Assembly (NCBI RefSeq): GCF_001613505.1
Contig: NZ_BDCM01000021.1
Location: forward strand, 26,972 to 90,971
Length of the DNA: 64,000 nucleotides
Reading direction: 5' to 3'
Origin: Nocardia mikamii NBRC 108933
GTDB taxonomy: Bacteria > Actinomycetota > Actinomycetes > Mycobacteriales > Mycobacteriaceae
A program made the translations under genes and the position numbers. The notes beneath the pieces were generated by a model. That model searched no databases and was not told the origin of the DNA. It was given only the letters and a program-made list of their open reading frames with translations. Shown here piece by piece: positions 51,714 to 60,579 of the stretch. The stretch's first letter is position 1; each line of letters starts with the position of its first letter.

Positions 51714-52083
51714 GCAGAAGCCGAATCCGGTTCAGCGCGTGCGCTATATCTGCGGCGCCACCCTGCCCCCCTCGATGCAGCAGTGGGTGCTTCGCGATCT
51801 GACCGGGCCGGGAGCCGCCCGCCGGTACCTGCTGCGGTTCCTGGTGCCGATCATCCCCGTGTTGTGCCTGTTCCTGCTCGTTCCCGGGCCGCTGTGGATC
51901 GGACTGTCGATGGCGGCGCTGCTGTACGTGCCGCTGGTCTACTTCACCATCGCGCTGATGTACGTGTATCGGCGGCATCGCCTGCTCAAGCACGGACTCG
52001 ATCCCGAACTGGCCGATGTCGCCGAACGACAGCGCGCGGCGGTCGAACGCGAGCAGTACGAACTGCGGCACGGTCGCGGCTGA
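51706..52083 (+). CDS. DUF5313-like membrane protein
   Basis: 125 residues. RVRYICGATLPPSMQQWVLRD at the start and RYLLRFLVPIIPVLCLFLLV with a second helix (about 65-90) match a mycobacterial/nocardial family of small membrane proteins (DUF5313-like). Start overlaps the MarR gene by 8 bp, so the two are co-expressed and this protein may be under peroxide control. Confidence 0.75.
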   Translation: MSEQKPNPVQRVRYICGATLPPSMQQWVLRDLTGPGAARRYLLRFLVPIIPVLCLFLLVPGPLWIGLSMAALLYVPLVYFTIALMYVYRRHRLLKHGLDPELADVAERQRAAVEREQYELRHGRG

Positions 52084-52292
52084 CGGCCACGCGGTCGCGG
52101 AATGTGTGCCCGCCGAACCGATTCCGCGCCGCGACCCGAGTGACCGGTCCGGCTCGTCGCGCCCGCGGTCGGTTATCGGGGGTGTACTGTAAGTCCTGTC
52201 GGTAATCGCACAGTGCGCTGTGCGCGCGAGCGGTGCGGCCGATTCGCTGGCCGGACGGGCCGTCGATGGTGAGAATCTGAAGGACATCCGAT

Positions 52293-52448
52293 ATGAGTGA
52301 GCAGCCGAATCTGTTCAGCCACAGTCCGGTACCCATCGAGACGCCGGCGCCCGCCGGCGGGGTGGCGCATCGTCCGCTGTTTCGCAGTGCGAGTTCCTCG
52401 GCCGGACCCGAGGGCGGGGAGGCGCCCGCCGACGACGTAGCCCGGTGA
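52293..52448 (+). CDS. Small hypothetical protein
   Basis: 51 residues starting MSEQPNLFSHSPVPIETPAP, Pro/Ala/Ser-rich, no membrane span. GAAGGA lies 7 nt upstream and third codon positions are mostly G/C, as in real genes here. A large structured region (52449-52517, arms around CCCACG and CGTGGG) follows and may terminate it. A small palindrome CGCACAG-TGCG-CTGTGCG lies upstream (52207-52224). Confidence 0.5.
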   Translation: MSEQPNLFSHSPVPIETPAPAGGVAHRPLFRSASSSAGPEGGEAPADDVAR

Positions 52449-52517
52449 CCCACGCGGCGCCCGTCGCCGATCGGTCCGAAACCTCGGACACGATCCGGCA
52501 ACGGGCGCGCCCGTGGG
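52449..52517 (+). terminator. Long imperfect hairpin after small gene
   Basis: CCCACGCGGCGCCCGT (52449 on) pairs imperfectly with ACGGGCGCGCCCGTGGG (52501-52517), enclosing a small GTCCG-N6-CGGAC stem. Probable terminator. The rest of the gap to 52764 has no gene. Confidence 0.4.
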
Positions 52518-52764
52518 AACCAGGCGCGACCTGGGCGAACGGGTGGTGACACGCGGTGGCGGACGGGATTGATACGAAAGCTATATCCGTCGCGACCGAA
52601 CCGTTAGCAAATCCTCATCGAATTGCCGATTTTCGGGCTCTGATACCGATCAGAAGGCCGAGGGGCGTTTCCGTGCTCCGGTAGTGTCGGTCCCGCAATC
52701 ATTCGGCTAACGAATCGGCGGGGTAGTCACGCCCAGGCGTTACCTGCTGGGGACGGAGTCCGGC

Positions 52765-54213
52765 ATGAGTGCTGTGACTTTCGGTTCTCCGGATATCCGG
52801 GGGCACGTACAACGGTTGTCGGCCGGCATCACCGACACGCAATGGCTGCGAGTGGCCGCGGAAACGTCGGCCGCCTGCATCAGCGCCGCGGTCGCCGGGC
52901 TCGCCATGATGATGCCGATCAGCCAGTCCTGGCTCTCGCCGGGGTCGGCGCTGCAGGTCGACCTGCTGATCTTCAATATGCCGCTGGCGCTGACCGCCGG
53001 AGCGCTGATCGCGGTGATCGCGGTCTCGGTCTCGGCGGCGATCGGTAACAGTCGCCTGGCCTGGTGCGCCGTCTTCTGCGCGACCGCGACGATGCTGGTC
53101 AACCACACCCTGCTCGTGCGGCTGGAGACCCGGACGCTGTCGACGCTCAACTACGTCGACTCCATGCTCGCCGGCGTGATCCTGGGCTGTCTGGCCGCGG
53201 CGGTCTGGCATCGCCGCGCCCCGGCCGGGGGATATCTGTTCGGTGCGCTGGCCTCGATTCTGTTCGCCGACCTCACCCAGGCCCCGGATTTCGCGTCCGC
53301 CGTCCCGGGGGAGGGCATCCTGCGCGGGGCGCCTCCGGTCTGGCTGATTCTCGTCGCACTCGGACTGATGCTGCTCACGGCCGTGCTGTTCCGGCAAGAG
53401 CGGCAACCGGAACCCGACGACAGCGCGGTGGTACCGCTGAAACCGGTGGTGTCGGCGGTCGTGATCGTCTCGGCGACCCTGGCCACGTCCGTATGGATGG
53501 CCCGCGGCGGCGCGCTCGTGTCGATCCTGGTGGGCGGGGCGATACTGCTGCTCGCCACCGCGGTGGCGGCGCTGCTGCTGCCCGAACGGGACGGAATGCT
53601 GATCGTGGTCATGGTCGCCTTCGCCTCGGCGGGGTCGGCCCTGCTCACCGTCCCCCGGCCCTCCTGGTCGACCGTGCTGGTGGTCGCGGCCGCGGGCGCC
53701 GGGCTCTACGCCGGATGGCGAATCCGCCTGCCGATGCCGGCCGTCGCGGGCTCGGTCGTGCTGGCGATCGCGGCCGCGGTGAGCTCATCAGTGGTGGACG
53801 TGCCGACCGCGGCGGTGACCGTGCCGAGCTGTATCGCGCTGGCGGCGATGGCCGGTTACGCCCTGGGTTGCGCCATCGGCCCGCGTGCGACCAGTGCGGT
53901 CGTCGGGATCGTCATCCTCTTCGTGCCCTCCGCGGGGGTGGCGTTGCAGGGTCGCGACCTCGGCCGGCTCGAATATTCCCACACCTGGTTCCGCAGCGCC
54001 GAGGCTGCCGTCACCGCGGTGCCGGGGATCGTCGCCGCCGGGATCGGGATCGGCTGCGCCGCCATCGTGCTCCTGATCGGGCGGCTGAGGCCGGAGGATG
54101 CCGTCGGCCGGCGCGGGGCCGACGGTGTGGAGGGTTCCGCGCCGAATGCGGCTCAGTCGCGGCGCAATTCGCTCACCACGTCGAAGTCGACGCCGTCGGC
54201 ATCGGCGAGGTAG
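52765..54213 (+). CDS. Polytopic integral membrane protein, unknown
   Basis: 482 residues with 11-12 hydrophobic helices and short loops. No MFS motif A, no charged transport motifs and no recognised family; overall topology recalls EccD-like or threonine/serine exporter-like proteins but without a supporting motif. Its 3' end overlaps the convergent binding-protein gene by 61 bp. Confidence 0.65.
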   Translation: MSAVTFGSPDIRGHVQRLSAGITDTQWLRVAAETSAACISAAVAGLAMMMPISQSWLSPGSALQVDLLIFNMPLALTAGALIAVIAVSVSAAIGNSRLAWCAVFCATATMLVNHTLLVRLETRTLSTLNYVDSMLAGVILGCLAAAVWHRRAPAGGYLFGALASILFADLTQAPDFASAVPGEGILRGAPPVWLILVALGLMLLTAVLFRQERQPEPDDSAVVPLKPVVSAVVIVSATLATSVWMARGGALVSILVGGAILLLATAVAALLLPERDGMLIVVMVAFASAGSALLTVPRPSWSTVLVVAAAGAGLYAGWRIRLPMPAVAGSVVLAIAAAVSSSVVDVPTAAVTVPSCIALAAMAGYALGCAIGPRATSAVVGIVILFVPSAGVALQGRDLGRLEYSHTWFRSAEAAVTAVPGIVAAGIGIGCAAIVLLIGRLRPEDAVGRRGADGVEGSAPNAAQSRRNSLTTSKSTPSASAR

Positions 54214-55259
54214 ACGGGCTGGGTGGTGTGGGCGCCACGGACCTTCACCTCGCCGCGCGGGCCGCCGTAACGCACCCGGGCGGCATGCCGCTCGATAACG
54301 CGCACGTCGAGGCTGCGCGCCGCCTCCGCCAGCGAGGCGAACAGCAGCAGACCCTCGTAGCAGGATTCGCCGATATTGTTCAGCGCCGGAGCGAAGGTGC
54401 CGTACCGGGCGGTGTAGCGGCTGCCGAATTCCATCGCCTCGGGCGATACCACGCTCTCGAAATAGCCTGAAGCGGTGAACAATCCGCGGGTGCTGGCCGG
54501 GCCGCCCGCGTACAGGACGTCCTCGCCGATCATCATGCTCAGCCGCAGCCGGTCCTCGTCGAGGCCCGCGCGGGCGAAGGCGCGATTGAACGCCGCGCAG
54601 TCGGCGCCGACCATCAGCAGCAGCACCCCTTGGGCGGAGGAGTGGCGAATCAGGTCGAGGGCAGGTCCGAAGGCGCGGCTGCCGAGCGGGACGAACGTCT
54701 GGCCGACGATGTCGATATCCCCGAATGCCGCCGCCTCGCGGGTGACCCGGGCGGTTTCGCGCGGCCACACGTAATCGTTGCCGACGATGCACCAGCGGCG
54801 GATGCCCTGTTCCGCGCGCAGCCAGCGCAACGCCGGGAAGAGCTGATGATCGGGGGTCTCGCCGACCATGTACACGCCGTCGGAATTCTCGCCGCCCTCG
54901 TAGAACGTCGTGTAGACGTACGGCACCCGTCCGGCCGTGCGGGGCGTCAGCACCCGGCGGGCGTTGGACAGATGCCAGCCCACCACACCGTCGACGGCAC
55001 CGGTGCCGATCATGCGGTCGATGCGCTCGGCCAGCAGCGGTAGCGGCGCGCCCGCGTCGACCGTGTGCAACCGCACCGGCCGGTCCAGGATGCCGCCCGC
55101 GCGATTGATGTCGTCCACCGCCAGCGCGGCGCACGCCTCACAGGACGGGCCGAACAGGCCCGCCGGTCCGCTACCGGGCACCACCAGCGCGATATCGACG
55201 GTGTCGCGCCCGCCGCGGGAGTTCGACACCCTCACCGGAACCTCCGCCGCCCGAAACAT
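54153..55259 (-). CDS. AmiC/UrtA-like periplasmic-binding-fold protein without signal peptide
   Basis: 368 residues from ATG 55259. VDIALVVPGSGPAGLFGPSC and NDINRAGG-like VDDINRAGGILDRPVRLHTV, then YVYTTFYEGGENSDGVYMVG, are the blocks of amide/urea-type type I binding proteins. The N-terminus is polar with no signal peptide or lipobox, and no ABC transporter genes are nearby. That favours a cytoplasmic sensor such as AmiC over a transport protein. The gene's first bases lie about 105 bp from the CsoR-like operator. Confidence 0.75.
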   Translation of the reverse strand: MFRAAEVPVRVSNSRGGRDTVDIALVVPGSGPAGLFGPSCEACAALAVDDINRAGGILDRPVRLHTVDAGAPLPLLAERIDRMIGTGAVDGVVGWHLSNARRVLTPRTAGRVPYVYTTFYEGGENSDGVYMVGETPDHQLFPALRWLRAEQGIRRWCIVGNDYVWPRETARVTREAAAFGDIDIVGQTFVPLGSRAFGPALDLIRHSSAQGVLLLMVGADCAAFNRAFARAGLDEDRLRLSMMIGEDVLYAGGPASTRGLFTASGYFESVVSPEAMEFGSRYTARYGTFAPALNNIGESCYEGLLLFASLAEAARSLDVRVIERHAARVRYGGPRGEVKVRGAHTTQPVYLADADGVDFDVVSELRRD

Positions 55260-55364
55260 CCTTCGCCGAATAGTCGTCCCCCGAGCCGACCATGTTAACG
55301 ACCGCCCGGGACCGTGGCGAGCCCCGACCTTCCGGGGCAGGTGAAGGGGCCTTGTTTGGCAGAT

Positions 55365-55381
55365 ACCCCATAAGGGTATAT
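55365..55381 (+). promoter_or_regulatory. CsoR-like copper operator
   Basis: ATACCC-CATAA-GGGTAT is the pseudo-palindrome bound by CsoR-type copper repressors (ATACCCC...GGGTAT in several bacteria). It lies about 43 bp upstream of the P-type ATPase start. No csoR gene is in the window. A short hairpin (GCCCCG-N6-CGGGGC, 55323-55340) lies just before it. Confidence 0.7.
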
Positions 55382-55423
55382 GGTCGTGGTAGTCGCTCGC
55401 GCCGGTCGAGAGGAGTCGTGCAC

Positions 55424-57748
55424 ATGGCGGACAACGGTCACACAACCGTGGTGCTGGATCTGAGTGGCCTGCACTGGGCGAGCCGCCGGCAGGTCGCCAC
55501 CCGGGTGCTGCAAGCCCGTCCCGGTGTCCTCGAGGCCACGGTCAATCCCGCCGCCCAGACCGCGACGGTCGGCTTCGACCCGGCCCGGACCTCGGTCCAC
55601 GAATTGCGGGAATGGTTGCGGGACTGCGGAATCCACTGCTCCGGACGTTCGGTTCCCCGGCACGTCTGCGACCCCTTGGCCGAGCCGTCCGAACCGGCCG
55701 GCGCGCACCGGCACGAACTCCCGCAACCTTCGCACGATCATCACGGCACGCACGATCATCACGACATGTCGATGGCCGCGATGGCCGCCGATATGCGCAA
55801 CCGATTCCTGGTCGCGCTGCTCTTCTCGGTGCTCGTCATGATGTGGTCGCCGATGGCGACGGATATGTTCGGCATCGATCTGCCGGTACCGTTCGGGCTG
55901 CGCCAGGATGTGTGGGCGTTGATCCTGAGCCTGCCGGTGATCGGCTATTCGTCGACGATCTTCTTCACCGGTGCGTGGCAGGCGCTGCGGGCGCGGACCC
56001 TCGACATGATGGTCCTGGTGGCGGTCGCCATCGGCGCGGGCTGGCTGTATTCACTGGCCATCACGCTCACGGGCGGCGGCGAGGTCTTCTACGAGGCGTC
56101 GACCATGCTCGCCACCTTCGTGCTGCTCGGGCACTGGTTCGAGATGCGCGCCCGCGGCGGGGCCACCGACGCCATCCGCACGCTGCTGGATCTGGCGCCG
56201 CCGCGCGCGGTGGTGTTGCGGGACGGCGAGGAGGTGGAGGTTCCCACCGCCGAGGTCGCCGTCGGCGATCTGCTGCTGGTGCGCCCCGGTGCCAAGATCC
56301 CGGTGGACGGCGTCGTGGAAGACGGCGACAGCGAGGTCGACGAGTCGATGGTGACCGGGGAGAGTTTGCCGGTGCACAAGCAACCGGGCGCTCCGGTGAT
56401 CGGCGCCAGCATCAACGTCGACGGCACCCTGCGCGTGCGTGCGGACAAGGTCGGCTCCGACACCGCGCTGGCCCAGATCGTGAATCTCGTTCAGCAGGCG
56501 CAGAATTCGAAGGCGCCGGGCCAGAAGCTGGCCGATCGCGCGGCGTTCTGGCTGGTACTGGTCGCGCTGATCGGCGGTGCGGCCACCCTGGCCGGGTGGC
56601 TGCTCGCCGGCGCCACCTTCGCCACCGCCATGTTGTTCGCGATCACCGTCGTCGTGATCACCTGCCCCGACGCACTCGGCCTGGCCACGCCGACGGCGAT
56701 CATGGTCGGCACCGGACTCGGCGCTCGCCGGGGCGTGCTGTTCAAGAACGCCCTCGCGCTGGAGACCGCGGCCCGCGTCGACGTGGTGGTGCTGGACAAG
56801 ACCGGCACCCTGACGAAGGGCGAACCGGCCGTCACCGAATTCGTGACCTCGGCGGCCGAGCCCTCACCCCGGTTGCTCGCGGCGGTGGCCGCCGTCGAGC
56901 GGGAGTCCGAACATCCATTGGCCCAGGCGATCGTCCGCTACGCCGAGGACCGTGGCGTCGCGCCGGCGCGGGCCGAGAAGTTCGAGAACGTACCCGGCCA
57001 CGGCGCCGTCGCCACGGTCGACGGGCAGCGTGTCGTCGTCGGCAATAGGCGACTGCTGGATCGCGAGGGGATCGAACTCGGCGAATTGGCCGCCGCTCGG
57101 AGCCGGATAGCGGATGGCGGGCAGACCGCGGTGCTGGTGGCGGTCGACGACAAGGCGGTCGCGGTCGTCGGCATCGCCGACGCGCCCCGCGAGACCGCCG
57201 CCGCCGCGGTGCGCGAGATGCACGATCTGAGTGTGGAAGTCGTGATGCTCACCGGCGACAATCGCGCGACCGCCGACCGCATCGCGGCCGAATTGGGTAT
57301 CGACACCGTCATCGCGGAGGTGCTGCCCGGTGACAAGGCCGACACCATCGCGCAATTACAGTCCGGCGGAAGGAGAGTCGCGATGGTCGGCGACGGCGTG
57401 AACGACGCGCCCGCGCTCGCGCGGGCCGACCTCGGCATCGCCATCGGCGCCGGTACGGATGTGGCCATCGACACCGCCGATGTGGTTCTGATGCGATCGG
57501 ACCCGCTCGACGTGCCCACCGCGTTACGGATCGGGCGTGGCACCCTGCGCAAGATGCATCAGAACCTGGCGTGGGCAGTGGGATACAACGCGGTCGCCCT
57601 CCCGATCGCGGCGGGTGTGTTGGAGCCTGCCTTCGGGTTCACCCTGCGTCCGGAGATCGCCGCCCTGACCATGTCGGGATCCAGCATCATCGTCGCGCTG
57701 AACGCGGTGTCGCTCAAACGACTTCGCTTGCCGCAGCGGCAGGGGTGA
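55424..57748 (+). CDS. Heavy-metal P-type ATPase, copper type
   Basis: 774 residues from ATG 55424. The N-terminal HMA-like domain (about 5-75) has lost the CxxC metal site (SGLHWASR), but a His/Met-rich linker (HDHHGTHDHHDMSMAAMA) follows, as in CopB-type pumps. Transport-domain motifs: VTGESLPVHK, the membrane motif TCPDALGLATP (CPD, not CPC or CPH), LDKTGTLTKGE, SEHPLAQAI and GDGVNDAPALA. Upstream CsoR-like operator supports copper export. Ion specificity is inferred; the CPD variant could alter it. Confidence 0.9.
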   Translation: MADNGHTTVVLDLSGLHWASRRQVATRVLQARPGVLEATVNPAAQTATVGFDPARTSVHELREWLRDCGIHCSGRSVPRHVCDPLAEPSEPAGAHRHELPQPSHDHHGTHDHHDMSMAAMAADMRNRFLVALLFSVLVMMWSPMATDMFGIDLPVPFGLRQDVWALILSLPVIGYSSTIFFTGAWQALRARTLDMMVLVAVAIGAGWLYSLAITLTGGGEVFYEASTMLATFVLLGHWFEMRARGGATDAIRTLLDLAPPRAVVLRDGEEVEVPTAEVAVGDLLLVRPGAKIPVDGVVEDGDSEVDESMVTGESLPVHKQPGAPVIGASINVDGTLRVRADKVGSDTALAQIVNLVQQAQNSKAPGQKLADRAAFWLVLVALIGGAATLAGWLLAGATFATAMLFAITVVVITCPDALGLATPTAIMVGTGLGARRGVLFKNALALETAARVDVVVLDKTGTLTKGEPAVTEFVTSAAEPSPRLLAAVAAVERESEHPLAQAIVRYAEDRGVAPARAEKFENVPGHGAVATVDGQRVVVGNRRLLDREGIELGELAAARSRIADGGQTAVLVAVDDKAVAVVGIADAPRETAAAAVREMHDLSVEVVMLTGDNRATADRIAAELGIDTVIAEVLPGDKADTIAQLQSGGRRVAMVGDGVNDAPALARADLGIAIGAGTDVAIDTADVVLMRSDPLDVPTALRIGRGTLRKMHQNLAWAVGYNAVALPIAAGVLEPAFGFTLRPEIAALTMSGSSIIVALNAVSLKRLRLPQRQG

Positions 57749-57765
57749 GAGCCGGCCGGACGGCG

Positions 57766-59010
57766 CTACCCCTGCGGCGGGGGGAGGGACGAGCGAGGAA
57801 CGACCGCCGAGATCTGTGCGCACAACTGCCAGGGCCGCTCGGTGTCCACGGTCGACTTGCCGCTGGTCAAGATGGCGCCGGACAGTCCGCGGTCGAGATC
57901 GGCCCAGCCGTACTGGGTGGTCAAACCGCTACGGCCGAAATGGGTTTCGGTGTGGGCGCCGAATTTCGACCGGCGCCCGCCCAGCTCGAATCCGGCCCGG
58001 CTGACCCGGCCCGCGATGCCCGGGATCCGCGGCGCCGGTGCGATCGCGCCGCGTAGCGTGTCGGGCGACAGGATCCGCACGCCGTCGAGTTCCCCACCCC
58101 GACACAGTATTTCGTAGAAGCGTGAAAGTTCCGAGGCGGTGGTCACGAGATTGCCGGAGGGCAGCTCCGCGGTGAGGAACGCGCGCACCGATTCCTCCGA
58201 CGTGGAGGCGCTCATGCCGCCGCCGAGCGCCTTACCGGCCACCACCGACCAGGCCCGCGAGGGCCGCGGTCCGGTGCGCACGCTCGGCACCACCCGGTCG
58301 ACGTCCTCGGGGGCCACGCCGAAGGTGGTCCATCGGAAACCGAGCGGATTCAGCACCTGTTCGGCGAGATGGTCGCCCATCCGTTTACCGGTCGCGCGCT
58401 GGACCAGCAGGCGCAGGATCAACCCGCTGGTCAGGGCGTGATAGACGCGCAATCGCCGGGGTGGCCAGCTCGGCCGCAACTCGATCAGCGCCCGCACCGC
58501 GAGTTCCTCGTCCACGACGGCGTCGAAGCCGCGGTAGCCCGCCGGCATGAACGGCACCCCGGCGGAGTGAGAGAGCACATCGGCGATGGTGATGCGGCCC
58601 TTGCCGTGCGCCGCGAATTCCGGAATGTAGTCGCACACCCGGTCTTCCGGGGCGAAGGCGCCCTGCTCGATCAGCATCGCCATCACCGTCGCGGCGACGC
58701 CTTTGGCGGTGGAGAAACCGCAGAACGGGGTGTCGACGGTGATCGGTGTGCGCTCGACGTCCGGCCCGTCGCCGGGGGCGTTACCCCAGCCGTGACCGAT
58801 GGCCCGGTTCAGCACGACGGCGCCGTGGCGGCGCAGGCAGATCTGGATCGCGGGAGTGGTTCCCATCCGGTACCACGCGCGGACCGACTCCCACACCGCT
58901 TCGACGTCGGCGGGCCGCAGACCCACCGCGGTGGGGTCGTCCTCGGGACCCACCGCGGTCACGGTGTCCGGATCGGCGGGGACGGAAACCATCGGGGCGA
59001 CACTGCTCAC
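57766..59010 (-). CDS. Beta-lactamase-family serine esterase
   Basis: About 414 residues from GTG 59010; a TATGCT box 7 nt upstream suggests a leaderless mRNA, though starts from 59097 are possible. CGFSTAKGVAATVM holds the SxxK nucleophile/base, VYHALTSG the Tyr motif (YxA), and HFGRSG stands for the third HxG-type motif. This is the LipE/EstB class of esterases. No signal peptide. Confidence 0.85.
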   Translation of the reverse strand: MSSVAPMVSVPADPDTVTAVGPEDDPTAVGLRPADVEAVWESVRAWYRMGTTPAIQICLRRHGAVVLNRAIGHGWGNAPGDGPDVERTPITVDTPFCGFSTAKGVAATVMAMLIEQGAFAPEDRVCDYIPEFAAHGKGRITIADVLSHSAGVPFMPAGYRGFDAVVDEELAVRALIELRPSWPPRRLRVYHALTSGLILRLLVQRATGKRMGDHLAEQVLNPLGFRWTTFGVAPEDVDRVVPSVRTGPRPSRAWSVVAGKALGGGMSASTSEESVRAFLTAELPSGNLVTTASELSRFYEILCRGGELDGVRILSPDTLRGAIAPAPRIPGIAGRVSRAGFELGGRRSKFGAHTETHFGRSGLTTQYGWADLDRGLSGAILTSGKSTVDTERPWQLCAQISAVVPRSSLPPPQG

Positions 59011-59131
59011 GGCGTCAGCATAGTGATCGGGGGCGTCGGCGCAGGTCGGAGCGTCGTCGATGCTCAGCTGTGCGATGGTAGGCGCCACACCGGCCACGAG
59101 GCGAGGGTTGCGATGTCACCCCGCGTGCGCA

Positions 59132-59842
59132 CTACAGCCCGGGCGCGACCGGTTCGACCGTGCGCCATCCGACACTGGTTACCGACGGTTCCAGGCTCAA
59201 CCGGCTCACCGCCGACTCCATCTGCCGGTCGTCGCGCTGATCGCCGACCAGATCCGCGCGCACCTCCACCCGGCCCGCATCCTCGGCATTGGCGCTGGCG
59301 ACCGACACGAGCTGGAAGTCGGTGCGCGTCAACGCCTGTACCAGCAGTGCGCGCACATGCGCTTCGTGCGCGTCGTCGGTGACGGCGGTGAACGCGTAGT
59401 GCGCGGGTTGCTCGTGACCCGACTCGGGCCGGCGGTCGACCTTGCGCCCGGCCGCCCGCAACGCGATGTTGACGATCACCACCGCGACCGTTCCGGCCGC
59501 CGCGGTGCCGTACATGCCTGCACCGGAGAGCGCGCCCACCGCCGCCGCGCACCAGAGTGTCGCGGCGGTGTTGAGACCGCGCACGTTCAGTCCGTCGCGG
59601 ATGATCACGCCCGCGCCGAGAAAGCCGATACCGGAAACGATTTGGGCCGCGACCCGCGTCGGGTCGGCAGCGCCACCGTGAAACCCGTGCGCGGACAACA
59701 ACACGAACAACGCCGCACCCGCGGAGACCAGAGCGTTGGTCCGCAGTCCGGCCATCCGGGCCCGGTACTGGCGTTCGAAACCGATCACCGCACCGAGACC
59801 GACACCGGTGGCAAGGCGCAGCAGCATCTCCCACGTCGACAT
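59132..59842 (-). CDS. mgtC: MgtC/SapB family membrane protein
   Basis: 236 residues. The MgtC core is clear: GVGLGAVIGFERQYRARMAG, GLRTNALVSAGAALFVLLS, ARVAAQIVSGIGFLGAGVI-like VSGIGFLGAGVIIRDGLNVR and GLNTAATLWCAAAVGALSG. Four helices, then a C-terminal ACT-like cytoplasmic domain (about 148-230). MgtC aids survival in low magnesium and in host cells. It follows a short ORF by 45 bp. Confidence 0.92.
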   Translation of the reverse strand: MSTWEMLLRLATGVGLGAVIGFERQYRARMAGLRTNALVSAGAALFVLLSAHGFHGGAADPTRVAAQIVSGIGFLGAGVIIRDGLNVRGLNTAATLWCAAAVGALSGAGMYGTAAAGTVAVVIVNIALRAAGRKVDRRPESGHEQPAHYAFTAVTDDAHEAHVRALLVQALTRTDFQLVSVASANAEDAGRVEVRADLVGDQRDDRQMESAVSRLSLEPSVTSVGWRTVEPVAPGL

Positions 59843-59887
59843 GAGAAGACGACCCTTCGATGGAGGGCGAGAACTCGCGCGCGCAGG

Positions 59888-59977
59888 CTACCGCGACATC
59901 CGCACGGCCGCGTCGACACGAGAATGGTCGCCGAGTGAATTCTTGGCAAAACGACGTATGTGACTGTCGTCGGGCAC
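59888..59977 (-). CDS. Short ORF in the mgtC leader
   Basis: 29 codons from GTG 59977 with AAGGAGG 8 nt upstream, the strongest ribosome site near here. The peptide begins MPDDSHIRRFAKNSLG and is basic and soluble. It ends 45 bp before mgtC on the same strand. It may be a regulatory leader peptide, as leader ORFs control mgtC in enterobacteria, or an independent microprotein. The remainder up to 60186 contains GC-rich hairpins but no M-box signature. Confidence 0.5.
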   Translation of the reverse strand: MPDDSHIRRFAKNSLGDHSRVDAAVRMSR

Positions 59978-60186
59978 GGCGACCACCTCCTTCCGGGATA
60001 CGTCCCGCGTAGTACAGCGCCGGGCGGCGGCGCCGGGAAGGAAGTAAACACCCGCATCGCGATCCTGGCAACTCTGGCGCCGGGCCGGAGGGATTTGCCT
60101 GATTCGAACCGCCGAACCCGGGTAGTACGCCCTGCAAGCAGGGAGGAGTGTGCCCTGTGCGGCCGAAACCGGGAGACGGAGGTGCC

Positions 60187-60510
60187 ATGATGACGGACCC
60201 GCGGATGGCGCGTGGAAGCACATCGCAGGAGCAGACGCAGCGGCGGCGGATGCTGCGAGCGCCGCGCAAGCATGCCGGTGAGGGAATCGAGGACACGTAC
60301 AACATTCCGGGCATCGTGCTGTGTGCCTTGAGTTTCGTCGCGCTGGCGCTCGCGCTGACCGCGGCCGGATACGGCTTCGGCGGATGGGCGATCGTGGCCG
60401 GTGTGGTGTGCGCGGTGTGCTTGATCAGCGGCGTGGCGTGGATCGCGCTCGAGAGCAAGCGGACGCAGGCTCGCGACCAGTGGGAGCCGCATCAGCGACA
60501 GGGGCACTGA
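60187..60510 (+). CDS. Small membrane protein, possibly UsfY-like
   Basis: 107 residues from ATG 60187 (GGAGG upstream). A basic N-terminus with RAPRKHAGEGIEDTYNIPG precedes two hydrophobic helices (about 46-68 and 70-92) and a charged end. Layout and the AGE-D-PG pattern recall mycobacterial UsfY, encoded near sigF, but similarity is weak. It lies 70 bp upstream of catalase on the same strand, which fits a stress role. Confidence 0.55.
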   Translation: MMTDPRMARGSTSQEQTQRRRMLRAPRKHAGEGIEDTYNIPGIVLCALSFVALALALTAAGYGFGGWAIVAGVVCAVCLISGVAWIALESKRTQARDQWEPHQRQGH

Positions 60511-60579
60511 TCAGGGTAGGACCGTGGGTCCGGCGCGGGGTGTGATCGCGGCGCCGATCCGGTCCCGGAGAGGAGAGAG

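Noticed and set aside
60085..60125. tRNA-like T-loop string (GATTCGAACC) near mgtC
   Set aside because: No cloverleaf could be drawn on either strand; it probably arises by chance in GC-rich sequence.
59843..60186. Possible M-box magnesium riboswitch upstream of mgtC
   Set aside because: None of the conserved M-box blocks is visible; only a short ORF and generic hairpins are present.
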